DNA of 64,000 bases from JAICKM01 sp050998805 (GTDB lineage: Bacteria > Chloroflexota > Chloroflexia > QHBQ01 > JAICKM01), in assembly GCA_050998805.1 (NCBI GenBank), contig JBPCPV010000011.1, positions 1 through 64,000 of the forward strand. The letters run 5' to 3'. Of the stretch, positions 42,476-49,750 are shown in pieces. Under the pieces are notes generated by a model. It was not told the DNA's origin, did not search any database, and was given only the letters and a program-made list of their open reading frames with translations. The translations under genes were made by a program, and so were the position numbers. The first letter of the stretch is position 1. Each line of letters opens with the position of its first letter.

Positions 42476-43495
42476 ATGTACCTGGTTTGGTTTGATGATT
42501 CGCCGAAAAAGAGCCTCCGCGCCAAGATGGACGAGGCTGTGGAGCGGTTCCAAGACCGCTTCGGCTTCATGCCGGACCACTGCCTCGTCAACGACAGCCT
42601 GCTCGCGGAGGCCGACAGCGTCGCGCCGCCCACGATGTCGGTCCGCGGGGTGCGCTACGTCCGCCCCCACTACCTCCAGGTCGGCTGCGACGACGAGAGC
42701 CGACAGCTATCAGCTATCAGCTATCAGCTATCAGCTATCAGCTATCAGCCGTCGGCGGTCAGCGAGGCTCCAAACTTAGACACGGGTCGCAAGCCCTCCC
42801 TCACGCCCGCGACCAAGACTGTGCGAGTGGGTCGGAGGCCGGCACCGCTGCACGCGCCGGAAGCTACGCCCGCGAAGAGCCATACTGCGCCACGAGCCGC
42901 GACCGCTCAGGGAAAGCCGAAGGCGGCCCCCGTCGCCGCTCTCGCATCACCAAAGAAGGCAACGCCCGCCGCCGCGTCGCCACAGCCAAAGGTGAAGCCC
43001 GCGCCAGTCGCCCAGGCTGCGCCCGTTAAGGCAAAGGCCACGCCCATCGCCCAGGCTGCGCCCCGCAAAGCGAATCCCGCGCCTGCTGCCGCCGTGGACA
43101 GGGCCGCTCCGACGAAAGCAAGGGCGAAGCCCGCACCGGTCGTCAGCGCTGTGCCGCCAAAGCCCAAGGCGAAGCCCGCGCTGGTCGTTCAGAGTGCGCC
43201 GCCGAAAGCAAAAGCGAAGCCCGCGCCAGTCGCCCAGGTTGCGCCCCACAAGGTGAAGGCCGCGCCCGTCGCTGCGCCCGCAGCGAAGCCCGCCCGCAAG
43301 ACGGCATCCACAGCCAAGCAGGTGCCGGAGAAGCCGAAGGCCGCACCCACAGCCGAGCCGATGCGCTCGAAGCCGAAGGCCGTGCCGCCGCCGCGCGAGC
43401 TTCCCCGCCAGACCTTGATGTTCGCAGACGAGTTGCCCTGCCTGAAACCGCCCCCTACAAAGGCTACGGGAGAGAGGGTGCGGAAGGCATCGTAA
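42476..43495 (+). CDS. Unknown protein with Lys/Ala/Pro-rich histone-like tail
   Basis: 339 residues. Residues 1-75 form a compact acidic/basic domain (M-Y-L-V-W-F-D-D-S-P-K-K-S) of unknown family. Residues 77-97 come from heptamer-repeat DNA. The remainder, about 220 residues, is low-complexity with K-A-K-A-K-P-A-P-V-type repeats, like the tails of histone H1-like or AlgP-type nucleoid proteins. GGAGG precedes ATG 42476. DNA binding is plausible but not shown. It is third in the LexA-operator operon. Confidence 0.75.
   Translation: MYLVWFDDSPKKSLRAKMDEAVERFQDRFGFMPDHCLVNDSLLAEADSVAPPTMSVRGVRYVRPHYLQVGCDDESRQLSAISYQLSAISYQPSAVSEAPNLDTGRKPSLTPATKTVRVGRRPAPLHAPEATPAKSHTAPRAATAQGKPKAAPVAALASPKKATPAAASPQPKVKPAPVAQAAPVKAKATPIAQAAPRKANPAPAAAVDRAAPTKARAKPAPVVSAVPPKPKAKPALVVQSAPPKAKAKPAPVAQVAPHKVKAAPVAAPAAKPARKTASTAKQVPEKPKAAPTAEPMRSKPKAVPPPRELPRQTLMFADELPCLKPPPTKATGERVRKAS
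42704..42752. repeat. (CAGCTAT)6 plus one variant unit inside a coding region
   Basis: Six perfect 7-bp units (42704-42745) and CAGCCGT. Forty-two bases equal 14 codons, so the frame is kept; it is read as Q-L-S-A-I-S-Y repeated. The unit is a rotation of TCAGCTA. Confidence 0.95.
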
Positions 43496-43552
43496 GCGGG
43501 GGCAGGCCGTCCACGAATACAGTGCCCGAAAACACGAATGAGTGGGTGGCTG

Positions 43553-43600
43553 GGGCAAAGGGGTCGTCTGTGGGAGAGTCGCTCTGCGCTCGATTTGCTT
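43553..43600. repeat. Second dispersed repeat, copy 2
   Basis: Matches 3563-3609, with GTCTGTGGGAGAG and CGCTCTGCGCTCGAT in common. An inverted relative follows at 43646-43676. Confidence 0.75.
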
Positions 43601-43702
43601 AACCTGGTTTTGTTGCCTGCGGAGTAAGATTTGGTGGGTATGGCTCATCGAGGGCGGAGCCGCTCTCCCACAGACTCTTCTTCGTACCGCCGCCGTCCTG
43701 GC

Positions 43703-43745
43703 GGCTCGCCGGCTGCTGTAAGACACGGCTCCGCCCGTGGACCGT
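43703..43745 (-). repeat. Third dispersed repeat, copy 2
   Basis: Reverse complement of 14811-14845 over about 30 bp (core GGTCCACGGGCGGAGCCG on the minus strand). Confidence 0.75.
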
Positions 43746-43831
43746 CGCCATACCCCGATCCCGCCTACTGCCCCCACATTATTCGTGTATCCGTGGGCGG
43801 CAGCTTCCTCGCCTCCGCCCATGGACGGACT

Positions 43832-43859
43832 ACTGCCTACTGCCTACTGCTTACTGCCT
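43832..43859. repeat. Heptanucleotide array (ACTGCCT)4 spanning the pth stop codon
   Basis: ACTGCCT, ACTGCCT, ACTGCTT, ACTGCCT. The pth stop (TAG, minus strand 43846-43844) is contributed by the array. Confidence 0.88.
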
Positions 43860-44596
43860 TTTGTACCCGGCCCCTCGCCCCGCTTGCTGGCTATGCGCTC
43901 GCGCAGGGCGGCGATCTGGCCACCGAGGCCGGGTAGCGGTGGCTTGGGGGACGGCGCGGGCGCTGGGGGTGGCGCGGTTGTGCCGTATTCCGCACTCCGC
44001 ACTCCGCGATCCGCACTCCGGGGTTGGCCGTTGAAGGCGTTCATGGTCTTCTCGATGCCGTTCGTAAGCCAGAACTCCACCGCGTCTGCGGCTGTCGTCA
44101 GAGCAGGGGTTATCTCGCGCTGCTCTTCGCGTGTGAAATGGCCCAGCACCCAATCAACCTGCTCGCCGACGCCCGGCGGACGCTCGATGCCGATCCGCAC
44201 GCGCGCGAACTCCTGCGTCCGCAGGCGCCCGATGATCGAGGTCAGCCCGTTGTGCCCGCCCGCAGAGCCGCGCCCGCGCACCCGGATGCTGCCAAGCGGC
44301 AGATCCATGTCGTCGTAGAGTATGATCAGCCGGTCCACGGGCAGCTTGTGCCAGTGGAGCAGCGCCGAGACCGACTCTCCGCTGAGGTTCATGTAGGTCT
44401 GGGGCTTCGCCAGCACGACCGGGACGCCGTTGATCGTACCCTTAGCCACGTCGGCGCGCGCCTGTCGGCCCCGCCACTCGATCCTGTGCCGCCGTGCCAA
44501 CTCCTCAACAGCCGCAAACCCGACATTGTGCCGCGTCCGCGCATACTTCGCCCCCGGATTCCCCAGCCCCACGATCAAATGTAACCCTGCGCTCAC
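43844..44596 (-). CDS. pth: Peptidyl-tRNA hydrolase with repeat-derived C-terminal extension
   Basis: Frees tRNA from prematurely released peptidyl-tRNA. 250 residues against the usual 190 or so. GTG 44596 is chosen because AAAGGAG lies 6 nt upstream. Catalytic His in T-R-H-N-V-G-F, Asn in Y-M-N-L-S-G, Asp in Y-D-D-M-D-L-P, and G-G-H-N-G-L are intact. The last 55 residues are Pro/Ala-rich; part (R-S-A-D-R-G-V-R-S-A-E-Y) is encoded by five heptamer units at 43987-44021 and the stop codon lies in a second array. The core should be active. Confidence 0.95.
   Translation of the reverse strand: MSAGLHLIVGLGNPGAKYARTRHNVGFAAVEELARRHRIEWRGRQARADVAKGTINGVPVVLAKPQTYMNLSGESVSALLHWHKLPVDRLIILYDDMDLPLGSIRVRGRGSAGGHNGLTSIIGRLRTQEFARVRIGIERPPGVGEQVDWVLGHFTREEQREITPALTTAADAVEFWLTNGIEKTMNAFNGQPRSADRGVRSAEYGTTAPPPAPAPSPKPPLPGLGGQIAALRERIASKRGEGPGTKGSKQ
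43987..44021. repeat. Heptanucleotide array, five ACTCCGC-type units inside pth
   Basis: ATTCCGC, ACTCCGC, ACTCCGC, GATCCGC, ACTCCGG; 35 bp within the C-terminal extension of peptidyl-tRNA hydrolase. Confidence 0.88.
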
Positions 44597-44615
44597 CGCG
44601 TCTCCTTTGGAGTGG

Positions 44616-45788
44616 TTAGTCACTACGCACTACGCTCCTGTAGACATCGAGCGTCTGCCTGGCCGCGCGCTCCCACGAGAAGGCGGCGGCGCGAAGCGGG
44701 CCGCGACCGCGGAGGTCGGCGGCTAAGTCGCGGTCGAGCAGCACACGCTCCATCGCGGCGGCCCAGGCGGCGGGGTCATCGGGAGGCAGCAAGATCCCGG
44801 CGTCGCCGACGATCTCCGGCAGGGCACCGGCGTTCGAGGCGAGTACGGGGATGCCGGAGGCCAGCGCCTCGAGCGCGCTCAGTCCGAAGCCCTCGTAGAG
44901 GGAGGGCAACACAAAGAGCCGCGCCTGCTGGTATAGCGCCGGTAGCGCCGCCGAGTCCATCCGGTCAAGCAAATGCACCTTATCGCTGAGCTTCAGCCTC
45001 TGGATCGCCGCGAGCGTCTCGTCGTAGAGCCAGCCGGGCCGGCCGGCCAGCCAGAGAAACGGCGCGGGCCGCACCCGACCTCCGTCCAGCAGCAAACGGT
45101 ATGCCTCCAGGAGCGTCGGCAGGTTTTTGCGCGGCTCAATCGTGCCGAGGAAGAGGATGTAGCCGGGCCGCGCGTTGACCGGACGGGATGCGGGCGCGAA
45201 GACGGGGTCGGCGGCCTCGTGGATCACGTGTATCTTCTTCGTGTCGGCACCGGCAAGCTGCGCCAGATCGTCGGCTGTGCAGGCCGAGACCGCAATGATC
45301 GCCTCTGCGCTCTGCACCGCGCGGTCTATCTGGCCGTAGTAGCGGGCGCTCTCCTTCGTCAGAAGCTCCGGGAAGCGGAGGAACGCGAGGTCATGCACGG
45401 TGATGACGGCGGGGAAGCGCCGGTGGAACGGCGGGATGAAGTCGGGGCTGTGGATCACATCGGCCCGCAGACCCGCGAGTTCGAGGGCAAGCCCAACCTG
45501 CTCGAAGCGGTTGTGGGGCGGGGTAATCATCGCCCTGTGGTAGAAGCGGAGATTCTTCGCTGCGCTCAGAATGACAGTGGCTGGGGTGGGAATGATAGTG
45601 GCTGGGGTGGGAATGACAGTGGCTGGGACGAGTTGCTCGCGGTCTTTGCGGCTCTGCACGACGGTCACCCGCAGGTCGTGTACCTCGGCGTGCGGCAGCG
45701 CGGCGAGCGCGCGCAGCAGATGGAGGCAGTACTGGCCGATGCCCGCCCGCCGGTAATACACCATGCGCGCATCAAACGCGAGCCGCAC
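44616..45788 (-). CDS. Glycosyltransferase family 4 with a repeat-derived insert
   Basis: 390 residues, GT-B fold: F-D-A-R-M at the N-terminus, V-I-T-V-H-D-L-A-F, F-L-G-T-I-E-P-R-K-N-L, and L-Y-E-G-F-G-L-S-A-L-E-A with the donor-site Glu pair. GTG 45788 overlaps the GT9 gene by 17 nt. Residues of about 55-85 are not family sequence: they come from three 21-bp repeats and a full copy of the 30-bp dispersed repeat, kept in frame. The insert falls in a variable surface loop, so the enzyme may still work. Confidence 0.88.
   Translation of the reverse strand: MRLAFDARMVYYRRAGIGQYCLHLLRALAALPHAEVHDLRVTVVQSRKDREQLVPATVIPTPATIIPTPATVILSAAKNLRFYHRAMITPPHNRFEQVGLALELAGLRADVIHSPDFIPPFHRRFPAVITVHDLAFLRFPELLTKESARYYGQIDRAVQSAEAIIAVSACTADDLAQLAGADTKKIHVIHEAADPVFAPASRPVNARPGYILFLGTIEPRKNLPTLLEAYRLLLDGGRVRPAPFLWLAGRPGWLYDETLAAIQRLKLSDKVHLLDRMDSAALPALYQQARLFVLPSLYEGFGLSALEALASGIPVLASNAGALPEIVGDAGILLPPDDPAAWAAAMERVLLDRDLAADLRGRGPLRAAAFSWERAARQTLDVYRSVVRSD
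45549..45578 (+). repeat. 30-bp dispersed repeat, copy 4, inside a coding region
   Basis: Begins GAGATTCTTCG and ends AGAATGACAGT. It lies within the GT4 gene on the opposite strand to its coding sense and is read as part of A-T-V-I-L-S-A-A-K-N-L-R. Confidence 0.9.
45571..45631. repeat. Tandem 21-bp repeat inside a coding region
   Basis: Nearly three copies of a 21-bp unit, ATGACAGTGGCTGGGGTGGG plus A, at 45571, 45592 and 45613. Seven codons per unit give T-V-I-P-T-P-A-type peptide repeats. Confidence 0.9.
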
Positions 45789-46926
45789 GCGCCGCTCCTT
45801 CCAAGATCTCGGTCGCGGCGCGCAGCACCTCCGCTGGCGGCAAGCCGGTCAGGCAGGGGCGGGGGCCGCAGCCGTCGCGCAGCCCCAGGTCGGACCCGCG
45901 ATAGAGGCAGGGCATACAGGGCAGGTCGCGCCGCACGATGAGCGCGCCGGCGGGTGCCGACGGCACATAGGGGCCGAACGCGCGCCAGTTGCTGAGGCCG
46001 AAGACCGCGAGCACGGGCGTGCCGACCGCCGTCGCTAGGTGCATCGGCCCGCTATCGTTGCCGATGAACAGCCGGCAGCGTTGGACCAGCGCCGCAGTGC
46101 CGGCGGGCGAGGTACGCCCTGCGACGTTATGCACGGCACTGCGCTCGGCCTGCGGCACCAGCCCGCGCAGATCGTCCGCCAGCCGCACCTCGTCCGGCCC
46201 GCCGAGGAGGAGAACAGACGCGCCGCGCTCGCGCACCAGCCCGGCGACCAGGGCGGCGAAGTGCTCGGCGGGCCAGCGCCGTGCCGTGCTGTACCAGCCC
46301 GCGCCCGGGTGGACGGCGACGAGCAGGCCGTCGCCGGGCAGCCCGAGTTCGGCAAGCAGGGCGGCGGCGGCCGAATAGTCGCGCTCGCCCACGGGTATCG
46401 TCAGCCGCCGATCCGCAGGGCGGGCCTCGGCACCGACGAGCGCCGCCACGTCGAGCCAGTAATCGGCCTGGTGCTGCGCGTCGAAGCCGCCGTCGGGAGC
46501 GCGCCGCGTGAGGAACCAGCCCCGCCCGTTGTCCACCCCTGCGCGCACGCGGGCACGGCTCGCCAGCGCGAGCGCCGCGAACTTCAGCGCGCCGAAACGC
46601 AACGTGTACTGGTGGAAGATCAGCACCGCGTCGTATTTTCGGCGGCCCAGGCCGTACAGGAACTGAGCCGCCCCCAGCAGCGTCCGAGGATTGAGCAGGC
46701 TGCGTAGGGAGTCGGAGGCGAACTTGTCGAAGACGAGCACCTCGTCTATCTCCGGCGAGTTCCGCAGCAGAGCCGCAGACGAAGGCGGCGTCAGCAGGTC
46801 GATCCTTGCGCCTGGGTATCGCGTCCGCAGCGCCCGCAGCGCCGGAGTGCAGAGCAGCACATCGCCGATGTCCGCGAGTTTGACGCAGAGGATGCGGGGG
46901 TTCGCGGGGAGCGCGGGGCTGTTCAT
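45772..46926 (-). CDS. Glycosyltransferase family 9 (heptosyltransferase-like)
   Basis: 384 residues from ATG 46926. N-terminal I-L-C-V-K-L-A-D-I-G-D-V-L-L-C-T-P-A-L; C-terminal V-H-P-G-A-G-W, I-G-N-D-S-G-P-M-H-L-A and a CMPC pair near the end. The start is set by a -10 element 7 nt upstream, leaving no ribosome-binding site; the message is probably leaderless. It is followed by the overlapping GT4 gene, repeating the GT9-GT4 order seen at 32038-34346. Confidence 0.9.
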   Translation of the reverse strand: MNSPALPANPRILCVKLADIGDVLLCTPALRALRTRYPGARIDLLTPPSSAALLRNSPEIDEVLVFDKFASDSLRSLLNPRTLLGAAQFLYGLGRRKYDAVLIFHQYTLRFGALKFAALALASRARVRAGVDNGRGWFLTRRAPDGGFDAQHQADYWLDVAALVGAEARPADRRLTIPVGERDYSAAAALLAELGLPGDGLLVAVHPGAGWYSTARRWPAEHFAALVAGLVRERGASVLLLGGPDEVRLADDLRGLVPQAERSAVHNVAGRTSPAGTAALVQRCRLFIGNDSGPMHLATAVGTPVLAVFGLSNWRAFGPYVPSAPAGALIVRRDLPCMPCLYRGSDLGLRDGCGPRPCLTGLPPAEVLRAATEILEGAARAARV

Positions 46927-46933
46927 AGCGCCC

Positions 46934-46963
46934 ATTATAGCCGATGCGGGGCGGCGCACACAA
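46934..46963 (-). promoter_or_regulatory. Promoter of the GT9-GT4 pair, predicted leaderless
   Basis: On the minus strand TTGTGT (46963-46958), 18 nt, TATAAT (46939-46934). ATG begins at 46926, at the expected +1. Confidence 0.65.
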
Positions 46964-46982
46964 GATGGCACAGCCTTTGCAG

Positions 46983-47012
46983 TTGCCGGATCAGACCCGG
47001 ATCGGGTACAAT
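46983..47012 (+). promoter_or_regulatory. Promoter of the GT9-gatD operon
   Basis: TTGCCG (46983-46988), 18 nt, TACAAT (47007-47012). It predicts a leader of about 36 nt with GGGAGG before TTG 47055. Confidence 0.65.
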
Positions 47013-47054
47013 GTGGTGCGTTCGCCAGGGCGGTGGCGCGTGGGAGGTTTGTTC

Positions 47055-48221
47055 TTGGCGATCCGAAGTCTGCTCGTCATCCCGTTCGCCGACGGCATCG
47101 GGGATTTCGTGAATATGCAGCCGTTGTTGGCCGCGATACGGTCCCGCTTCCCCGAAGCTGAGATCAGTGTCGCCGTCTCCGAGCATGGCGCACTCCTCTG
47201 CAACGATCCCGAGATCCGCGCGCTGAAGCCATCCTGGTTCAATCACGAACCTGGCAAGGCGACGATCAACCTCCGCCCGCTGCTGCCGCAGACCGTGCTG
47301 GCGTGGGTAGCCGGGCCGCTGTTCGAGCAGGAACTCGGCCCGTTCGATCTGGTGATCAACTGCTTCTACGCCTGGGAACGGGCGATGGACTTCCGAAGCA
47401 CCTGGACGCCGCAGTTCCCGCAGATGACCGAGGTCGTCCACACTCTCGACTGTCTGGCCGACGAGTTGGAGCGCGAACTGGAGCTTGTGCTGCCGCCGGA
47501 GGCGCGCAAGCCGCACCTGGTTCTGCGCGCCGATGCCGAGGCGTGGGCAGGCGGCTTCCTGCGCGAACACGATCTGGACACGGGCAGGCCGCTGGTGGGG
47601 CTGGTGCCGGGCACGAACATGGTCATCAAACGCTGGCCCCTGCGACACTGGCTGGAACTCGACGCCCGGCTGCGGGCCGCGCGCCCCGAAGTCCAGACCG
47701 TGCTCTTCTGCGACCGCCCTCTCGATCGCAGCCCGGTCGCCGCCGCGTTCGCCAGGGCAGGCTCGCCGGCGCTGGCGGTCTATGAGCCGCTCGACCGGGT
47801 GGCCGCACTGCTGGCGCGCTGCAACCTGACCGTCAGCGTAGACACCGGCCTGCTGCATATCGCCGGGGCGATCGACGTGCCCTGGGTGGGGCTGTTCGGG
47901 CCGACGAACCCCGACGTAACCGGCCCCTACGACCCCAGCCTCGGCGACGCTCTGGTGGCCCCCTTCCTCAAGCCGGCGAGCTGCGCGTCGTGCTGGAAGC
48001 AGGCTTTCAAGTACGAGGACGACCGCTGCCGCACGCTGCCGGTCGGCTCCTGCATGGACAAGTTGACTGTCGGCCCCGTGGTGCAGGCTGTGTTGCGCCG
48101 CCTGCGCGCGCCCGGCCCTGCGCCACTGCACTCCCCGGCCGACCGACGCACGGCACCGGCCGCTCACGGTTGGGTGCCTGTCGGCAGTCAGTGGGCCTCG
48201 GCGGGCGAGACGAGCGGCTAG
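47055..48221 (+). CDS. Glycosyltransferase family 9-like protein upstream of gatD
   Basis: 388 residues from TTG 47055, chosen for GGGAGG at 7 nt and the promoter upstream; ATG 46965 would add 30 poorly conserved residues. V-I-P-F-A-D-G-I-G-D-F at the N-terminus replaces the usual R-x-x-x-x-G-D motif; V-P-G-T-N-M-V and V-D-T-G-L-L-H-I-A-G-A-I form the nucleotide-sugar side. Two Cys pairs near the C-terminus (C-A-S-C and later Cys) recall ADP-heptose transferase relatives. It lies 5 nt before gatD, suggesting an envelope role. Confidence 0.83.
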   Translation: MAIRSLLVIPFADGIGDFVNMQPLLAAIRSRFPEAEISVAVSEHGALLCNDPEIRALKPSWFNHEPGKATINLRPLLPQTVLAWVAGPLFEQELGPFDLVINCFYAWERAMDFRSTWTPQFPQMTEVVHTLDCLADELERELELVLPPEARKPHLVLRADAEAWAGGFLREHDLDTGRPLVGLVPGTNMVIKRWPLRHWLELDARLRAARPEVQTVLFCDRPLDRSPVAAAFARAGSPALAVYEPLDRVAALLARCNLTVSVDTGLLHIAGAIDVPWVGLFGPTNPDVTGPYDPSLGDALVAPFLKPASCASCWKQAFKYEDDRCRTLPVGSCMDKLTVGPVVQAVLRRLRAPGPAPLHSPADRRTAPAAHGWVPVGSQWASAGETSG

Positions 48222-48226
48222 CGACG

Positions 48227-48955
48227 ATGGACCTGCACATCAACTTCCTCTACCCCGATCTGATGAGCATCTACGGCGACCGGGGAAACATCATCGCCCT
48301 CCAGCGGCGCGCCGAGTGGCGGGGCATCACAGCGCATCTCCACACGACGACGGTAGGCGAGGAACTCGACGTAGACCGCGACGATCTCTACTTCTTCGGC
48401 GGCGGCCAGGACCGCCAGCAGATCAGCGTCGCCGAGGATCTCAAAGGGAAGAAGGGCGAGCGGCTGCGCGAGGCGGTGGAGAGGGGTGCCGTGGTCCTGA
48501 GCGTCTGCGGCGGCTACGAACTGTTGCAGCACTACTACCGCCCGCACACCGGCGACGAACTCCCCGGCATCGGCCTCTTCGACGCCTACTCTGTCGCCGG
48601 GGACACTCGCTTCATGGGCAACGTCGTCGTGCAGACGGAGTTCGTGGGCGAGCTAGTCGGCTTCGAGAACCACATCGGGCAGACGTTCCTGAACCCAGGC
48701 TGCCGGGCGCTGGGCCGCAACATCGTCGGCGCGGGCAACAACGGGCATGACGGGCAGGAGGGGGCTATCTACAAGGCGGCCTACGGCTGCTGGATACACG
48801 GCTCGGTGCTCCCGAAAAACCCGCGCTTCACCGATTACCTGCTCGCCCAGGCGCTGCGCCGCCGCCACGGCGACGTTGAACTCGCCCCGCTCGACAGCAG
48901 TACGGAAGAGGCGGCCCACGCGACGGCGGTGCGGCGCGCCCACGCTACAAGGTGA
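48227..48955 (+). CDS. gatD: Lipid II isoglutaminyl synthase, GatD glutamine amidotransferase subunit
   Basis: 242 residues, CobB/CobQ-like class I glutaminase that supplies ammonia to MurT for amidating D-Glu in lipid II. N-terminal Y-P-D-L-M-S-I-Y-G-D-R-G-N, F-F-G-G-G-Q-D-R-Q-Q, catalytic Cys in L-S-V-C-G-G-Y, and His in C-W-I-H-G-S-V-L-P-K-N-P. It ends with a variable Ala-rich tail. The MurT partner is 9.8 kb away on the other strand. Confidence 0.94.
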   Translation: MDLHINFLYPDLMSIYGDRGNIIALQRRAEWRGITAHLHTTTVGEELDVDRDDLYFFGGGQDRQQISVAEDLKGKKGERLREAVERGAVVLSVCGGYELLQHYYRPHTGDELPGIGLFDAYSVAGDTRFMGNVVVQTEFVGELVGFENHIGQTFLNPGCRALGRNIVGAGNNGHDGQEGAIYKAAYGCWIHGSVLPKNPRFTDYLLAQALRRRHGDVELAPLDSSTEEAAHATAVRRAHATR

Positions 48956-48960
48956 TCCCG

Positions 48961-48989
48961 GTAGGTGCCGGTTTGAAACCGGCACCTAC
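48961..48989. terminator. Near-perfect palindrome between convergent gatD and cupredoxin genes
   Basis: GTAGGTGCCGGTTT (48961-48974), a central G, and AAACCGGCACCTAC (48976-48989): fully complementary 14-bp arms. No T-run follows, so it may act as a bidirectional stop, an mRNA end stabiliser or a REP-like repeat. Confidence 0.6.
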
Positions 48990-49138
48990 ACCGCCGAGAG
49001 GGCGAACACCAGCGCCTCGCTCGGTGCTCCGCTCCCGCCATAGAAGGACATGAGGTCGCGGAAGGCCGAGGAGGCGCAGTGGTTGCCCAGCTCGTGGGGG
49101 GGTGGGGCGGGGGGTTTCACAAGCCGCCCATTCGGTAC

Positions 49139-49609
49139 TTACTTGACTACGATCGTGCCCACCATGCCCTTATCTTTGTGGCCGGGGACCGTGCAGGCCG
49201 TCGGGTAGGTGCCAGCCGTCAGGTCGGCTTCGAGGGTGGCGCTCTCGCCGCCGTTCAGGGTCTTTGTCGCCACAGTCTTATCGCCCACGGTTATGGTGAA
49301 GTTGTGGGGGAACTTGCCGGTGTTGGTCACGTTGAAGGTCTGGTGGCCGGCAGTGGCGGTGATGGCCGCTGGAGCGATGGCGAACTCGCTGAGCGTCACG
49401 GCGATTGCCGAGCCGCTTCCGCCGGCAGCGCCGCCGGTCGTGGGGGTCATGTCGGTAATGCCGGGGGCTGGGGTCGAAGCAGCAGGCGGAACAGGGGCGG
49501 CGTTGGGTGTCGCGGTCGGGCTGGTATCGCAGGCCGCGAAGAGGCTGCCTAAAACCAGCAATAGGCCAGCAAGGGCGATGCGGGGGCGCGCGAAGGGAAA
49601 AGAAGTCAT
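49139..49609 (-). CDS. Cupredoxin-domain lipoprotein (blue copper protein)
   Basis: 156 residues. The lipobox L-F-A-A-C (Cys27) anchors it outside the membrane; a Pro/Thr/Ala linker runs to about residue 65. The cupredoxin domain shows a full type 1 copper set: His102 (F-P-H-N-F), Cys139 (T-A-C-T-V-P-G-H), His144 and Met149. It probably carries electrons or buffers copper at the outer face. AAAGGAG lies 13 nt before ATG 49609. CopC/CopD genes follow 4 kb downstream. Confidence 0.9.
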   Translation of the reverse strand: MTSFPFARPRIALAGLLLVLGSLFAACDTSPTATPNAAPVPPAASTPAPGITDMTPTTGGAAGGSGSAIAVTLSEFAIAPAAITATAGHQTFNVTNTGKFPHNFTITVGDKTVATKTLNGGESATLEADLTAGTYPTACTVPGHKDKGMVGTIVVK

Positions 49610-49712
49610 AGTTTCTGTGTATCTCCTTTAGTGTGTAGGCAAGGGGCCAGGGTTGAGTGTGCTGCTCGGATTATAGCGAGCGCGGCTCTGTGTTGTCAAG
49701 GCGGCGCGCAAC

Positions 49713-49742
49713 TTGACAGGGACGGGCCGCCTACGCTATAGT
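49713..49742 (+). promoter_or_regulatory. Promoter of the FemX-like gene, predicted leaderless
   Basis: Consensus TTGACA (49713-49718), 18 nt, TATAGT (49737-49742). ATG 49751 starts 9 nt past the -10, so almost no leader is left. Confidence 0.75.
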
Positions 49743-49750
49743 GGCAGCCC

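Larger units (their letters stand above)
43496..43843. other. Repeat-filled intergenic region, no gene seen
   Basis: It lies between two convergent genes. It contains CACGAA-type stretches (43509-43545, 43789-43800), two copies of the second dispersed repeat in opposite orientations (43553-43600 and 43646-43676), the third dispersed repeat (43703-43745) and the start of an ACTGCCT heptamer array. Confidence 0.7.

Noticed and set aside
42704..42752. CRISPR-like array in (CAGCTAT)6
   Set aside because: Units are 7 bp and contiguous with no spacers; it is a simple tandem repeat.
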